This document shows, in pieces, positions 1 through 10,559 of a DNA stretch of 64,000 bases (its first letter is position 1; each line of letters opens with the position of its first letter). This stretch comes from Atopsyche davidsoni. Taxonomy: Eukaryota > Arthropoda > Insecta > Trichoptera > Hydrobiosidae. A model generated the notes under the pieces. That model was not told where the DNA came from. It worked only from the letters and a program-made list of their open reading frames with translations, and made no database searches. A program made the translations under genes and the position numbers. The DNA is taken from NCBI GenBank assembly GCA_022113835.1, contig JAILWY010000005.1:2560501-2624500 (forward strand), written 5' to 3'.

Positions 1-1133
1 TTCATTACTACTTACAACGTGAAAACCACCTGTTGATATGAAATTCGTAGCTTTAATAATATTTACCTGCCAAAACAACGGACACAAATTAAAAAAGGTT
101 AATAATGTGTTTGGTAAATATTTAAGTTTAAATGTGTACAACTATAATGATAGTAAAGTATTAATGTAAACTTATCTTTAAAGCACAGACCCAACTTTTA
201 AATATACGCAAAAAACTTTCATAGTAAATCTGTTTTATGTAGGTCTCATAAACATGAAATATATATTTTTTTATATTTTAATATTAAATATTACCTACCT
301 TTATGTTTAAATTATTTTTTAAATGTGTTGTTGTATGTATGGAATGTGGTAGTGAAAACAATCGTCAAACTTTACATTTCGTACATATAATTCTATGAAA
401 TAACATATAAATATGACATTCTTGCAAATTTTATCAATATATATTATCAAAAAATTTATAAGTATTCTCGATATATAAAAAAACGGATGTATCAGTGTGC
501 TAATAGTAATTTAAGTTAGCAAGAAACAACCATCTGTCAGATTTATTAATGTCATTTTTGATATGTTTTCCAAAGGTTTATATGCGTTTTGTAAAATAAT
601 GAATAAGGATTTGGAGAAAAGATTGCAATAATACTCAAGTGTTTATATTCATAAGCGTTTAATGCAAAAATATTTATCGCATGACTCATCAACGATGATA
701 ATAAATTATAATCTAAAGTTATATACAGTGAGATTTGTTTATAAACAATGCAATCTATTACAAGCGATTGGTTGACTAGTCTTGACAGTCCGTTATCCTA
801 CAAACAATAAATATGTCTCCTTCGTACAATTTCTGTGACTGTTTACCTAACAATATAGCTATGGTCCAATAATATCGCCAGTCGGTACACTAAATAATAT
901 TATTTACAACTGACCGTTAAAAGTTCAATAAATACACTCAAGAATATTCACAAAATAAAAAGCACAACGGCAATCACATAATTTTCTAAAATGTCCATTG
1001 TATTAACTCCCTACTAACATTGCATTCAAGTCTTTACGATGTAGACTATTCATATTTAGCACGTAGATTATGAGGAACATAGTTTGGAATATTCAGTTGT
1101 CTTTGCACAAGTTGGTGAATGCGTCGGTTCACT
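1..1133. other. 3' flank of the Toll gene, AT-rich
   Basis: I see no coding potential. This stretch lies downstream of the minus-strand Toll stop codon and should hold its 3' untranslated region. Two minus-strand polyadenylation-type hexamers occur: ATTAAA at 658-663 and AATAAA at 542-547. No repeat family recognised elsewhere in the window occurs here. Confidence 0.6.
542..547 (-). promoter_or_regulatory. candidate polyadenylation signal AATAAA for the Toll transcript
   Basis: The plus strand reads TTTATT, so the minus strand reads AATAAA about 590 bases after the Toll stop codon. A weaker ATTAAA lies nearer at 658-663. Such hexamers are common by chance in AT-rich DNA, so this is only a candidate. 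Confidence 0.25.
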
Positions 1134-4100
1134 TTATACGAAGTAAGTTTTTCTTGCAGCCGAGTGCAAGGGTGGAGGCGGGCAGGGTGGGTGGGGAGGG
1201 TGCGGCGCGCAAGGGGCGCATGGGCGGCATCCCTCTCGTCTCAAGGGACGCTGCTCATGACTGTCGATGCTGGCGTAGCTGTGCTCCAAGGCTCCAGACG
1301 TCTCGCTGCACCCTTCGTCCTCTGAACCCACCCCCGACACGTATGTGGACTGAGTGGGGCTCGGCGTCCCGACGCCCGGACTACCTACACCGTTACCGTA
1401 GTACTTGTACCACGTATCGTGACAAGTGGGAGATGCTGTGTACCTCATGTTGACATTCTTCCCAGCGTCCGAATTCACACTTTTTAAATTATTCACGTTG
1501 TGTATCGTTCGATTGGGAGATTTGACTTTCGCGTCGGGCAAGCGAAAATTTAGCTTTTCCCTACACTTTTTCTCCCCCCACACTATTACCGTGCACGTCT
1601 TGAGAAGAACCTTCAAGTCCGGGTCCAGGCTGAGAGCGCTCAGATCAGTTGTCACGATAAAGATTATCTTCTGTCGGCGGTGACTGGCATTTGTGGAGTT
1701 TATGCCACTCTGCAGAGCCGCCTTGAACTCCGGTTTGTACCACTCGTTCTGAAGAAAACTTATGGACAACACTATTATGAGACGCTTGGAGTTTTCTACG
1801 CCATGAAGAATGCCCTGGTCGGAACACCTCTCTCCTATCTGCAGGTCTCTGTGGTGTAGGCAAAGAGAGTGGCCGGTCAGTTCGAGCTCGGCGGCGATGG
1901 CTCGAGAAACGAAGTCGTCGTCTCTAATACTGTACACGACATAAGCGTCGTAGCTTCTGTCTTTGTAATCGTTCAGTTCTTTCGCGGAGCATGTGAAGAT
2001 GCGCACGCCGTACTTCGAGTGCATCCACAAGCGGAACTCCTCTCTGAACATAAACAAGAGAGCACAAAATAACAGAATAATAATTGTCACTATAAGCACT
2101 ATTGCTAAATACGGAACGTAGTTTTCAACTAACTTTGAAGAATCAAGAAATAAATGTCGTTGCGTGACAGAGCCGACCGTCGACTCCTCCGCCTTGCTCT
2201 TGCACTGAAGGCTGAAAGTGGAGACGGTGTTGTTAGTCTCCGTGCCGTCGGCGAGATGACATGCGACTTTGTTCGCGTCCTCAGAGTGCGACAGTAACCA
2301 CTGTTCTAGTTCGAATATGTTTTCGCAGTCGCACTGCCACTTGTTGCCTTCAAGAGACACTTTGGCCTGTACGGACGCGTCAGTCAGAACCTTCCACGGC
2401 AAGAAGTCGACGATTCCGTTATGATCTAGCTTGAGTACTTCGAGCGACGCGAGCGCAGAGAAAGTCTCGTTCTGAATCGTCGTTATCTTGTTGTGCTCCA
2501 GATGCAAGATGTTGAGATTGCCGAGCTTTTTGAATTCCAGCCCGTCGAGCCTTTTGATGTGATTGTTTTCGAGGTGAAGTACTCGCAGGCTGTCGATCCC
2601 GTTGAAAGTTCTATTGTGAATGGAGTTCACATTGCTGTTGTTGAGATAGAGCGTCTGCAATTTTTTCTTCCCAATGAACACGTGGTTACCGAGCTCTTGA
2701 AGATTATTTCCGTCCAAGTAGATTTCGGTAGCGTCCATGGGTATTCTTTCCGGTACCACTTGAAAACCGGCGTTCGAGCAATCGACCACATTGGAGTTCC
2801 ACGTCAAATCGTGGTAGCACGTGCATCTATCGGGGCACGTCATTTCGCAATCGCAAGCATCAAACTCGCAGCAATGACACAGTGCAAAGCAATGGGCCTC
2901 ATAAGGGCACAGGAATTGAGACGGCTTCAGGTCTAACAAGTAATCGCTCGTCTTACCTCTGGTGTGAGATAACGAGCACGTGACTATATCTAGATCCATC
3001 ACTCTAGGATGATGCTTGAGATGACTCAAGTGATTTATTCTCTGCAGCCACTCCATTGTGCAATCACAGTGGAATGGATTTCCTCCGATGTAGAACTCGG
3101 GAAGCTCTCTGTCATCAGTCACGGGCGATAGTGAAAAAGCTCCGATATCTAATGTTCTGATTTTATTTCCATACAATACAGCCTTTTCTAAATTCGGTTT
3201 ATGTAAAAACGTTCCAGCGTTTACTCGATTTATTTGATTGTCATTGAAAAATACCACTTCAATAGTACTCGGAAGTGATAACTCGTCTATACTTGTCAGA
3301 TAATTATAACTGACATCGAGCATTTTAATATTTACATTGGTCTTGCCGTCGAAGTAATTTTCAAGTTTCTGTATCTTGTTTTTATGCATATCGAGCCATT
3401 CGAGAGACGCGGGCAGGTGACTGTAATCAAACCACATCAACTCATTGTCAGAGATGTTCAGCCACCCGAGACTGTTCATATTCGTAAACACTCCTCTTAT
3501 ATCCGTGAGTTCATTCCCATCAAGACGAATTGCTCGAATCGTCGGGCTAGAACCGAAAGCGCTCTTGTCGATGTGCTTTATCTTATTCGAGGCCAAGTTC
3601 AAAATCTGAAGAGACGGTAGTGTGACAAATGCGTCTTTTGAAATATTCAAAATGCTGTTGTCGACCAGTCTCAGACCGAAGAGGTTATCGAGTCCCTCGA
3701 ACATAGAACTGTCCACCACGCTTATATTGTTCTTCCCGAGATCGAGAGACTTCAGAAAACGCAAGCTCTTTACGGCTTCCGGAATTTCTTTCAGGACGTT
3801 TCCGCTCAGACCGATATCTTGCAACTTAGTGACGTTCTCAAAAGAACGAGGCTCGACAGTTTCGATGCGGTTCCCGTCCAAAAACAGCTGATTGAGTACG
3901 TACAGATTAGAAAAATGATGGCTGTCGACTCGCGTAAGTCTGTTGTGGGCGAGAGACAACGAGTGTATATTTTTCAAGTTAGAAAAAGCGCCTTCCGATA
4001 TTCTCGCTATATGGTTATTCTCTAAGCTCAAGAATTGTAAGCTGTTAAGATCTTGAAATAACAGCGAATCGATCTTCGATATCTTGTTGTGCGACAGATT

Positions 4101-5132
4101 CAAGACGATCAATCTTATGAGACCGGAGAAGGTGTCTCGATTCACCCACTCACTTGTGAGATCGTTCTGAGATAAGTCCAAGATCTGCAGTTGATCGAGC
4201 CCCTCCAGGAGGCCCGGGGCCAGGACGTTGATGGAGTTATTGTTGAGATAAATCTGCTTGATCTCGCGAGAGGACTGGAACATCTCCGGGGGGAGGGCCA
4301 GCAGGCTGTTGCTGGAGAGGTTCATGACCTGCAGGGCCGTGAGTCCCACGAAGGCGCGGTCCGCCAAGGACTCGATCGCGTTCTCCTGCAGCAGAAGATT
4401 CCTCAGCGAGCGCAGGCTGGACAGCCCGTTATCCGGCAGAGATTTTATATCGTTGCGGGAGACGTCGAGCGTCTCGAGCGCCGTGTTGCACGACTTGCCC
4501 GGGGCGGTGGGGCCGTTTCCCCAGTCGGAGAATCCCATCTGAGATATATCTTGCAGCCTATTCGAAGTCAAGTTGAGTTCTTTCAGGCTGAATATCGGGC
4601 AAAAGACTTCGGCGGGAAGGGTCCAGATGTTGTTGTCTCCGAGATCGAGAGTCTTCAGCTCGCCGAGACCTCGAAAGCTGTCGCGATGGAACTCCATGGA
4701 CATGGCGGACCAGTCGGTGTTGTGCGTGCGCAGAGACAGCACGCGCAGCTCGCGCAGGGGGGCGAGGACGGCCGCGGGGATGTAGCGGATCTTGCAGTGC
4801 TCGATGTGGAGCTCCTTGAGCTTTTTCAGCTGGCCGAGGAAGTCCGTCGGGTCGTCGGCGCGCTTGCCGATTTCGAGAGAGCTCTCGAAGAAGAAGACGT
4901 CGCTGCACTCGAGCGAGAGGGAAGCCACCCTCTCGGCCTGCGAGGGCGGGAGGTCGGCCAGCAGTGCCGAGGCTCCGGCGACGGTGCGGAGGCGGCAGGA
5001 CAGGGCCAGGGGGCCGTCCCCGGAGGCGCGCCGCCAGCCGCAGTGGCGAGGGGCGCCCTCGGCAGGGCGGGCCATGGCGCGAGCCTCCCCCGCCCCCAGG
5101 GCCGCCAGCACGAGCAGGGCGCACAGGAGCAT
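1134..5132 (-). CDS. Toll-family transmembrane receptor (long Toll / 18-wheeler, Toll-6/7/8 class)
   Basis: Single uninterrupted reading frame of 1332 codons. I start at the ATG at 5132 because the next in-frame opening at 5147 is GTG, an in-frame TAG lies just upstream, and the ATG begins a clear signal peptide (MLLCALLVLAALGAGEARA). Domains (residues from this ATG): N-terminal cysteine region; a long leucine-rich-repeat block, about 60-680; a first LRR C-terminal cysteine cap (HCDC...) about 684-740; a cysteine-rich LRR N-terminal cap about 756-786; a short second LRR block; a second cap (QCDC...) about 930-980; one membrane segment about 1006-1029; a TIR domain about 1058-1198; and a disordered tail rich in P, C and H. 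TIR box 1 (YDAYVVYS) and an RD-x-x-x-G box 2 (RDLQIGE) are present. Box 3 lacks the usual FW (GEKKCREKLNF). Two cysteine clusters and the length fit the long insect Tolls, which act in development (cell intercalation, adhesion) and sometimes immunity. The phrase HIEHCK and the LRTHNTDW segment resemble Toll-7/18-wheeler most, but the exact ortholog is uncertain. Confidence 0.96.
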   Translation of the reverse strand: MLLCALLVLAALGAGEARAMARPAEGAPRHCGWRRASGDGPLALSCRLRTVAGASALLADLPPSQAERVASLSLECSDVFFFESSLEIGKRADDPTDFLGQLKKLKELHIEHCKIRYIPAAVLAPLRELRVLSLRTHNTDWSAMSMEFHRDSFRGLGELKTLDLGDNNIWTLPAEVFCPIFSLKELNLTSNRLQDISQMGFSDWGNGPTAPGKSCNTALETLDVSRNDIKSLPDNGLSSLRSLRNLLLQENAIESLADRAFVGLTALQVMNLSSNSLLALPPEMFQSSREIKQIYLNNNSINVLAPGLLEGLDQLQILDLSQNDLTSEWVNRDTFSGLIRLIVLNLSHNKISKIDSLLFQDLNSLQFLSLENNHIARISEGAFSNLKNIHSLSLAHNRLTRVDSHHFSNLYVLNQLFLDGNRIETVEPRSFENVTKLQDIGLSGNVLKEIPEAVKSLRFLKSLDLGKNNISVVDSSMFEGLDNLFGLRLVDNSILNISKDAFVTLPSLQILNLASNKIKHIDKSAFGSSPTIRAIRLDGNELTDIRGVFTNMNSLGWLNISDNELMWFDYSHLPASLEWLDMHKNKIQKLENYFDGKTNVNIKMLDVSYNYLTSIDELSLPSTIEVVFFNDNQINRVNAGTFLHKPNLEKAVLYGNKIRTLDIGAFSLSPVTDDRELPEFYIGGNPFHCDCTMEWLQRINHLSHLKHHPRVMDLDIVTCSLSHTRGKTSDYLLDLKPSQFLCPYEAHCFALCHCCEFDACDCEMTCPDRCTCYHDLTWNSNVVDCSNAGFQVVPERIPMDATEIYLDGNNLQELGNHVFIGKKKLQTLYLNNSNVNSIHNRTFNGIDSLRVLHLENNHIKRLDGLEFKKLGNLNILHLEHNKITTIQNETFSALASLEVLKLDHNGIVDFLPWKVLTDASVQAKVSLEGNKWQCDCENIFELEQWLLSHSEDANKVACHLADGTETNNTVSTFSLQCKSKAEESTVGSVTQRHLFLDSSKLVENYVPYLAIVLIVTIIILLFCALLFMFREEFRLWMHSKYGVRIFTCSAKELNDYKDRSYDAYVVYSIRDDDFVSRAIAAELELTGHSLCLHHRDLQIGERCSDQGILHGVENSKRLIIVLSISFLQNEWYKPEFKAALQSGINSTNASHRRQKIIFIVTTDLSALSLDPDLKVLLKTCTVIVWGEKKCREKLNFRLPDAKVKSPNRTIHNVNNLKSVNSDAGKNVNMRYTASPTCHDTWYKYYGNGVGSPGVGTPSPTQSTYVSGVGSEDEGCSETSGALEHSYASIDSHEQRPLRREGCRPCAPCAPHPPHPPCPPPPLHSAARKTYFV

Positions 5133-5143
5133 GCTGCGGGTGG

Positions 5144-5197
5144 TCACCTCGCCTTGGACAGAACGCGACAGACAGCACTCGCAAACCTATGCACCAT
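5144..5197 (-). promoter_or_regulatory. candidate upstream ORF of 17 codons in the Toll leader
   Basis: On the minus strand an ATG at 5197 opens MVHRFASAVCRVLSKAR and stops at TGA, 11 bases before the Toll ATG. It has G at -3 and G at +4, a reasonable start context. If the leader includes this stretch, ribosomes would meet this ORF first and would need to reinitiate. Whether the transcript starts upstream of 5197 is not shown by the sequence. Confidence 0.4.
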
Positions 5198-5379
5198 CGC
5201 ACTCAAACTCAGTTGTTCACTTGCACATGATCTGATTCCACGATTTTCAAAAAAAAAACATTAAAAGTTTGTAACTAATCGACAACTTGTTACTCTAACT
5301 TCACTCGACTCCACGGACGCACTCTCGAGGACCGTACCGCTCTGCTTGGATGGCGAGAGCCGACTAACCTGAGCGCTCC
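5198..5379 (-). promoter_or_regulatory. Toll 5' untranslated / proximal promoter region
   Basis: This lies immediately upstream of the Toll reading frame. On the minus strand there is a CAG-GTTAGT that resembles a splice donor (near 5362-5370). A T-rich tract ending in an AG resembles an acceptor (near 5236). A short leader intron is therefore possible. No clear TATA box is seen. Assignment as promoter rests on position only. Confidence 0.4.
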
Positions 5380-5580
5380 GCGCGGCCCTCGGGCAGGCCC
5401 CCACCTGGGCGGGGCAGGGGCGGCGCGGGGCGGGGGGCAGGGGGCGAGGGGGGCGGGGGGCGCCCCTGCCCCGCCATCAACAAGTAGTCGGGGCGTCCGT
5501 CAGCCGCACTCGACCGCAAGCCGCCGCGGCATGTGGAGGCATGCACGCGCTGCCGCCATTACTGCATTACGGCTGCCAGT
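5380..5580. promoter_or_regulatory. GC-rich, G-run promoter island with G-quadruplex potential
   Basis: The plus strand carries a dense series of G runs of 3-7 bases between about 5408 and 5461 (GGGCGGGGCAGGGG, GGGGCGGGGGGC and further runs). It is extremely GC-rich against an AT-rich background. It sits just upstream of the Toll start and the G-rich strand is the template strand for Toll. It could serve as a CpG-type promoter. Confidence 0.6.
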
Positions 5581-5786
5581 GCGTAATTAGCCACCAAAAC
5601 GCTCCGCCGAGTCTTGCGGTATTCGACATAGCGGACGCGTAGCGAATCATTGATTGATAAAGACATCACTTCTGCCGGCGGACTACTTACTCGTAATTTT
5701 CTACAATTTTAGATAATAGTTCCAAAACGTAACATTGAGAAACATTTACGACTAGATTCATGGGAAATAAAACTAACTTTAAATTT

Positions 5787-5789
5787 AAA

Positions 5790-5820
<31 letters not shown>

Positions 5821-5827
5821 CACACAC
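5787..5827. repeat. A-tract followed by (CA)n microsatellite
   Basis: Twenty A bases are followed directly by about ten CA units. This is a simple-sequence repeat with no further structure. Confidence 0.95.
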
Positions 5828-8640
5828 CGTGATTTATATATGTTTCATTTATCGGGAATTTATATTCTTTTTTAAAATTTATTGTCATATCGTTTTGGAG
5901 TATTTCATTTAAATCGGAATTTTTACACGACTCCGACGGCACGAACTTGTATCGCTTTTCCTTATTCGTCACCCACCTCTGAAATACCTATTTTGGGAAG
6001 AGCCTCTTAGAGGAGTTTAAAAATTATCAAAAAAACAACCTCTTCTTGTATCGTGCGTTCCTGTGATCTCATTTGAATACTTAATTCTTGTGCCGACACG
6101 CGATACTAACGGCCATCACGAATAGACCAATCAAACTACCATCAGGGAAAGAGAGGATTCGTGAAACAGGTAGAGAGAAGAAATTACATTACTTACAAAA
6201 AGGAATAAATTATTTTATTAAAACGTTGTTGGTGCCGCTCAAAAGTGCTTTCACAGAGTATTTAACGACAATTTTTAAATTTGACAACTTTCATAAGCTT
6301 ATTTTTTTAAACTTAAAATGATACACTCGATTCTCTAAAAAAAGTCGTGAACTCTTATAAATTGATTAGTATTTTCTCTAAAAATTTTGGTCCACTATAT
6401 TGACGAAAAAAGTTTATTTAGTTAAAACGTATTTATGATACAATATATCATTATTGTGAAAGTTTGCATCTTTAAATGTGATTTTGGCAAACAAAATAAG
6501 CTAGTATTAAAAAACTATTTCTTCATAAATATATAGATAAATATACGTAGACCTAAAAATATATACTTTTTACATTTACATTTAATGAGTTTATTAAAAA
6601 CGCAATCAATTTTAGTGTTGATATAATTTATTTTATCAAAGTACTTAAATATTATCATATCATTTTCAAACCTTTTATGCACATTATGATCTTTGTTGTT
6701 TTCTTCATATTTTATATTTGTATGAAGTTTAATTAATTATTTTTTACTTTTTTCAAAACACTTTTAGTTGGTGTAATACTTAATTCTTATATATTTCTGA
6801 GTTAAATTTACTAACTAAATTTTCTTATTGGAATTTCCTCTTTATACCATTGACAGCAAACTTCTTCGTTGAAAATATAAAATAATTTTAAAAAGAATAA
6901 GTATAAGAATACCTTTAGCTATATTTTGGATACAATATGTAAATCGCATGATTTATTAGGCTATTTTCAATTCAATAAATAAAACTGTATTCTTAGATTT
7001 TGAATTGACTGCACACCACTGTCTCGCAGATTTATAGCAATTGTACTCATAAATATCCAATTTTGTTTAACTTTTTTAAATATTAATACTATTAATCACA
7101 ATCATACACATTAACTGCTATCTTTTTGGAGTTTGAGATTTAATATAAATCATCAGATAAATTAAACTCATAAAGCTATCCTCATGCCAACCTAATTAGG
7201 AATATTTCACGTTATTTGATAGGGCTCGGTATGTCGGTGCACTTGGAGAATACGTCCCAATAAATTCTGGGTTCTGATGATGTAGGTCTGTACGTGAAGA
7301 GCTCTCGGAAACTGATTCTATCCGTGAATATAATTTATGGAAGCGCTTGTGAGATCATTTCGAGGCAATAAAAATACCTGTTTTTGTTCATACGGAATAA
7401 ATTAATTCGAGATCAGGTAGCCATTGGTAGAGACATAAATCTGCCCCGGTTATTCATAATAAAAAAAACTGTTATAAATAAACATTGTAACGAACATGCG
7501 TAAGTATTTATTCGGTCTATAAAAAAACATATTTGATTGATACCTACTTGTTATATGTCGACTTGATAATACATCCTATTCAAAGATGAGTAAAGCTGCC
7601 TGCAGACATTTGCGACACAACCAACAACCAAATGGTCAAACCAACAGCACCCTCTTCTGCATTGTTTGCTATGGTAAAATCAATAAAAATAAAAAAACTA
7701 AAAAATAAAAAGACTTTTTTAATAAGTGTCTGCCTCCGCGCGTTTCAATTTAAAATTTATATAAACGTTTTATCTGTATTATCGTTGAAATAAATATTTT
7801 TTTCACTTATCTATCAAAACATAAGATGATACTGCTAAGCTACTAAGCCTGTTATTTATGGTGTTTCATATATTATAAAATTAACGTATAATCTAAAATT
7901 GATAAACCAACAAACGATACATTCACGTATGCATAAGACACACAAATTAAAAGACGTGTTTTCATGCATTCACGTGTGAAATGAATGTCCAGCGATTGCT
8001 ATACAATATACTACGCTAAATTACAGCTGATAATGATTGAAGAACCCATCAAGTGTGAAATCTTTACTATTGAATATTACTTGTGCCATACAAATCAATA
8101 ATATGAATTTTCCGTTAAAACTACAGAAAAACAAAATGCTTTCATTTTTAATGTTAAATCTGTGTAATGAATACAAACTAACGAAGCGTTGCGTATTTTT
8201 GAGTATCCTCACAATGTCTGTGGTTATAACTTATCTGCAAAATATGCGGGTAAATAAACAAGAATCATTGTATAATAAATTATTAGTAACCGGTAATTAT
8301 AAACAGTTGTAAACACCGAGTGCGTATCCCCTATGTAAACCTACGTGCAGGTATATTCTACTATCCAAACATTTTTTATACCTATTATTAAACGATCAAT
8401 ATAATACCCATGTGAATCCATACACGATTTGCAAAAAAGCACCTACTATTAATAACAGATTTATTTATCGCCAAAGTCATTTAACAAAGCATTCACTTTA
8501 GACTAACTAGAATTAGCGCCCGTTATAAAAGACTGGCTTATGAAAACAATAGTTTTCACAGATAATTATTTATGTATTAATAAGTTTTTTTTATCAATAA
8601 ATGTGGTTATTGAATTAAATCTATATTGAATGATTATTCA
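5828..8640. other. AT-rich intergenic DNA, no gene seen
   Basis: Only short chance reading frames occur. A mildly GC-richer stretch (about 7190-7460) is unique-looking, but I cannot assign it. Confidence 0.6.
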
Positions 8641-8921
8641 TATTTTTGGGGCCTCAATGGTGCGTCGTGACCTTTCCCAAAAATATTCACTAAAGACCAC
8701 AGCTCGACGCTTTTACCTTCCAATCTATCTTTGCAAAAGTATTGCAGTTAACTTTTTCACCTTTTAATCATCTCATCTTCAATCTACCTTATCGTCAACG
8801 CCCTTCAACGTTGCTTTACAGCAACCTGCTTGCTGGCTTTAAGCGAAGAAAACTGTCGTAATGGAAGGCAGAGGGTGTTAAAGAAACTGCATTGCAAAGT
8901 AGACACCCACGGTCTAAAGAA

Positions 8922-9273
8922 CAGATTCCCAAAGTGTTTTATATCGATCCCGATCTGCGGGGGATCCATGTCACCCAATAAAATAGTTTAGAATGTCACA
9001 AATTTCCTATTTGAAAAAATGATAGCACCTATATACTTCCATAAATTTTGTAATAGACATAGACATTACGAAATTATTTATTAACTAACTACATTACATA
9101 AATTGTGTAAGTATGTACCTTATCGCTTTGTGGTCGCAGTAGGTTGAATTGAAAATAACATATTCACTCTACACCCCCTGTAAAATTGAAAATCTCTGCG
9201 ACAGGCAGGGAGTCTACATAAAACATAAAAAATCAGCATATACTCTACAGGACACAAAGTTTGAGAGCCTCTG
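8922..9273. mobile_element. non-autonomous hAT-type element (MITE)
   Basis: The left end CAGATTCCCAAAGTGTTTTA and the reverse complement of the right end (CAGAGGCTCTCAAACTTTG) are imperfect terminal inverted repeats of the CAG..TCAAA type common in hAT/Charlie-like elements. The flanking 8 bases (CTAAAGAA and GTCCAGAG) match only partly, so the insertion is old. No transposase is encoded. Confidence 0.65.
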
Positions 9274-9500
9274 GTCCAGAGCGATCCTCCGAGCGTGATT
9301 CGGTTCTTCTCGAAAAGAACAGTTAGTCACTCTCAATGGCTGAGCGGCCATCAAGCCCGAGTCCGAGCCTTCCGATCGAACCCGTCGATAGACTCCCTCC
9401 CAGGCTCCAGCCTCTAACGAATAGATCACGCCCGACCGTGGTACCGGGACGTATGGACCGGGAACTGTGAGATAATTGGGAGTGTATTAGTGCTCGTACA
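9274..9500. other. GC-elevated unique island, candidate regulatory DNA
   Basis: Unique-looking sequence beside the hAT-type element, including TTCTTCTCGAAAAGAA, an imperfect inverted repeat. No coding match recognised. Confidence 0.3.
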
Positions 9501-9554
9501 ATGTGCACTGAAGAAATCAACTTGCAGTATATTAAATTAATTGAAAAATAAAAA

Positions 9555-10180
9555 TTAAGTCATGATACCCGTTCTGGGTATTTTTTGTTTAATATTTGTG
9601 TTTGAGATCCACCGTATATTTTTAAGAAGGATTTTTTGTTTGTTTGTTATGTGCAATATTTTATAAACTGACACTCTCGTAAGAAGACGGTGAAATACTC
9701 CCATAACATATTTTCCGCATTGAGCTAAAAACTTCATATAAACCTTAAAAAACCACTGCCAATCAATTAGCAATAAAAAACTGTAGTAACTCACAAAATT
9801 GATATAATTTTGTTGGTAATCAAAAAAAAGGTAAATTACGTTTTAAGTAAAAAGCATTTTATAGTTAAAATAAAACAGCTTATTTATTTATAAAAATGAC
9901 CTGTTCAAATGCTAACTCTGAATAAATCAGCTCATTTAAAAATAATATTCGTGTTTTTTTTCTTAAATACGCAATTAAAGCAATTGCGGAAGCCAAATCA
10001 CTAAATTACAAACTCGTGCTAATTTAAGCTAGCGGTTTTGTAAACACACTGCGGCGCTGAGCCGAGCTTCTTATGATAGTTTCGACTTGTCTGCGGGAAG
10101 CTTGATGAATTACAATTTTTACAAACGAAATTTCCTTCCATTAACGTTTGAGATGCTTCCTACCTGATAGAAGGAAACAA
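9555..10180. other. AT-rich intergenic DNA, no gene seen
   Basis: Short chance reading frames only; nothing recognised. Confidence 0.5.
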
Positions 10181-10330
10181 TTTAAAATTATCTCCGGCCA
10201 GGTGACCGGCCTGTGGCTCGGTGCGGAGGCTGTATGGGCTCGTGATTGACGTCCATTTATCATGGCCACTGGGAGTGATACCTACTGAGGGCTGACCGGT
10301 GGTCATTTTGCAAATGGAGGACAAATGAAA
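10181..10330. other. GC-elevated island with CAGGTG E-box and paired ACCGG motifs
   Basis: Contains GCCAGGTGACCGGCC and, further on, GACCGGTGGTCA. It is unique-looking and flanked by AT-rich DNA, which fits a non-coding regulatory element. It could equally be unconserved. Confidence 0.3.
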
Positions 10331-10559
10331 ATCTCACAACAAAAACCAATCATAATATCGCCAATGTTTATATTGGCGTTATCTGGTATTATCATTTAAA
10401 AGTACACAAAAATAAAAAAAAATATTTAATCATACTGGTGTTATAAACTTATAAATTTTGTTTACTTACTTTCAAATTCATGATAATATTCTGGGACCCA
10501 CTACACTACTATTTCTAAGAAAATCATGAACACTGACTTTAATATTACTAGACATTAAT

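Noticed and set aside
5133..5147. GTG as the Toll start, five codons upstream of the ATG
   Set aside because: Eukaryotic translation starts at ATG, and the ATG at 5132 opens directly into a good signal peptide.
4558..5202. 214-codon minus-strand frame overlapping the Toll start
   Set aside because: It opens at GTG rather than ATG and is an arginine/proline-rich shadow of the GC-rich Toll 5' end.
4191..5264. Long plus-strand frame antisense to the Toll 5' end (and other plus-strand frames at 1070-4542)
   Set aside because: GC-rich coding sequence leaves long open antisense frames. The peptides are low-complexity and resemble no family, while the minus strand encodes a complete Toll receptor.
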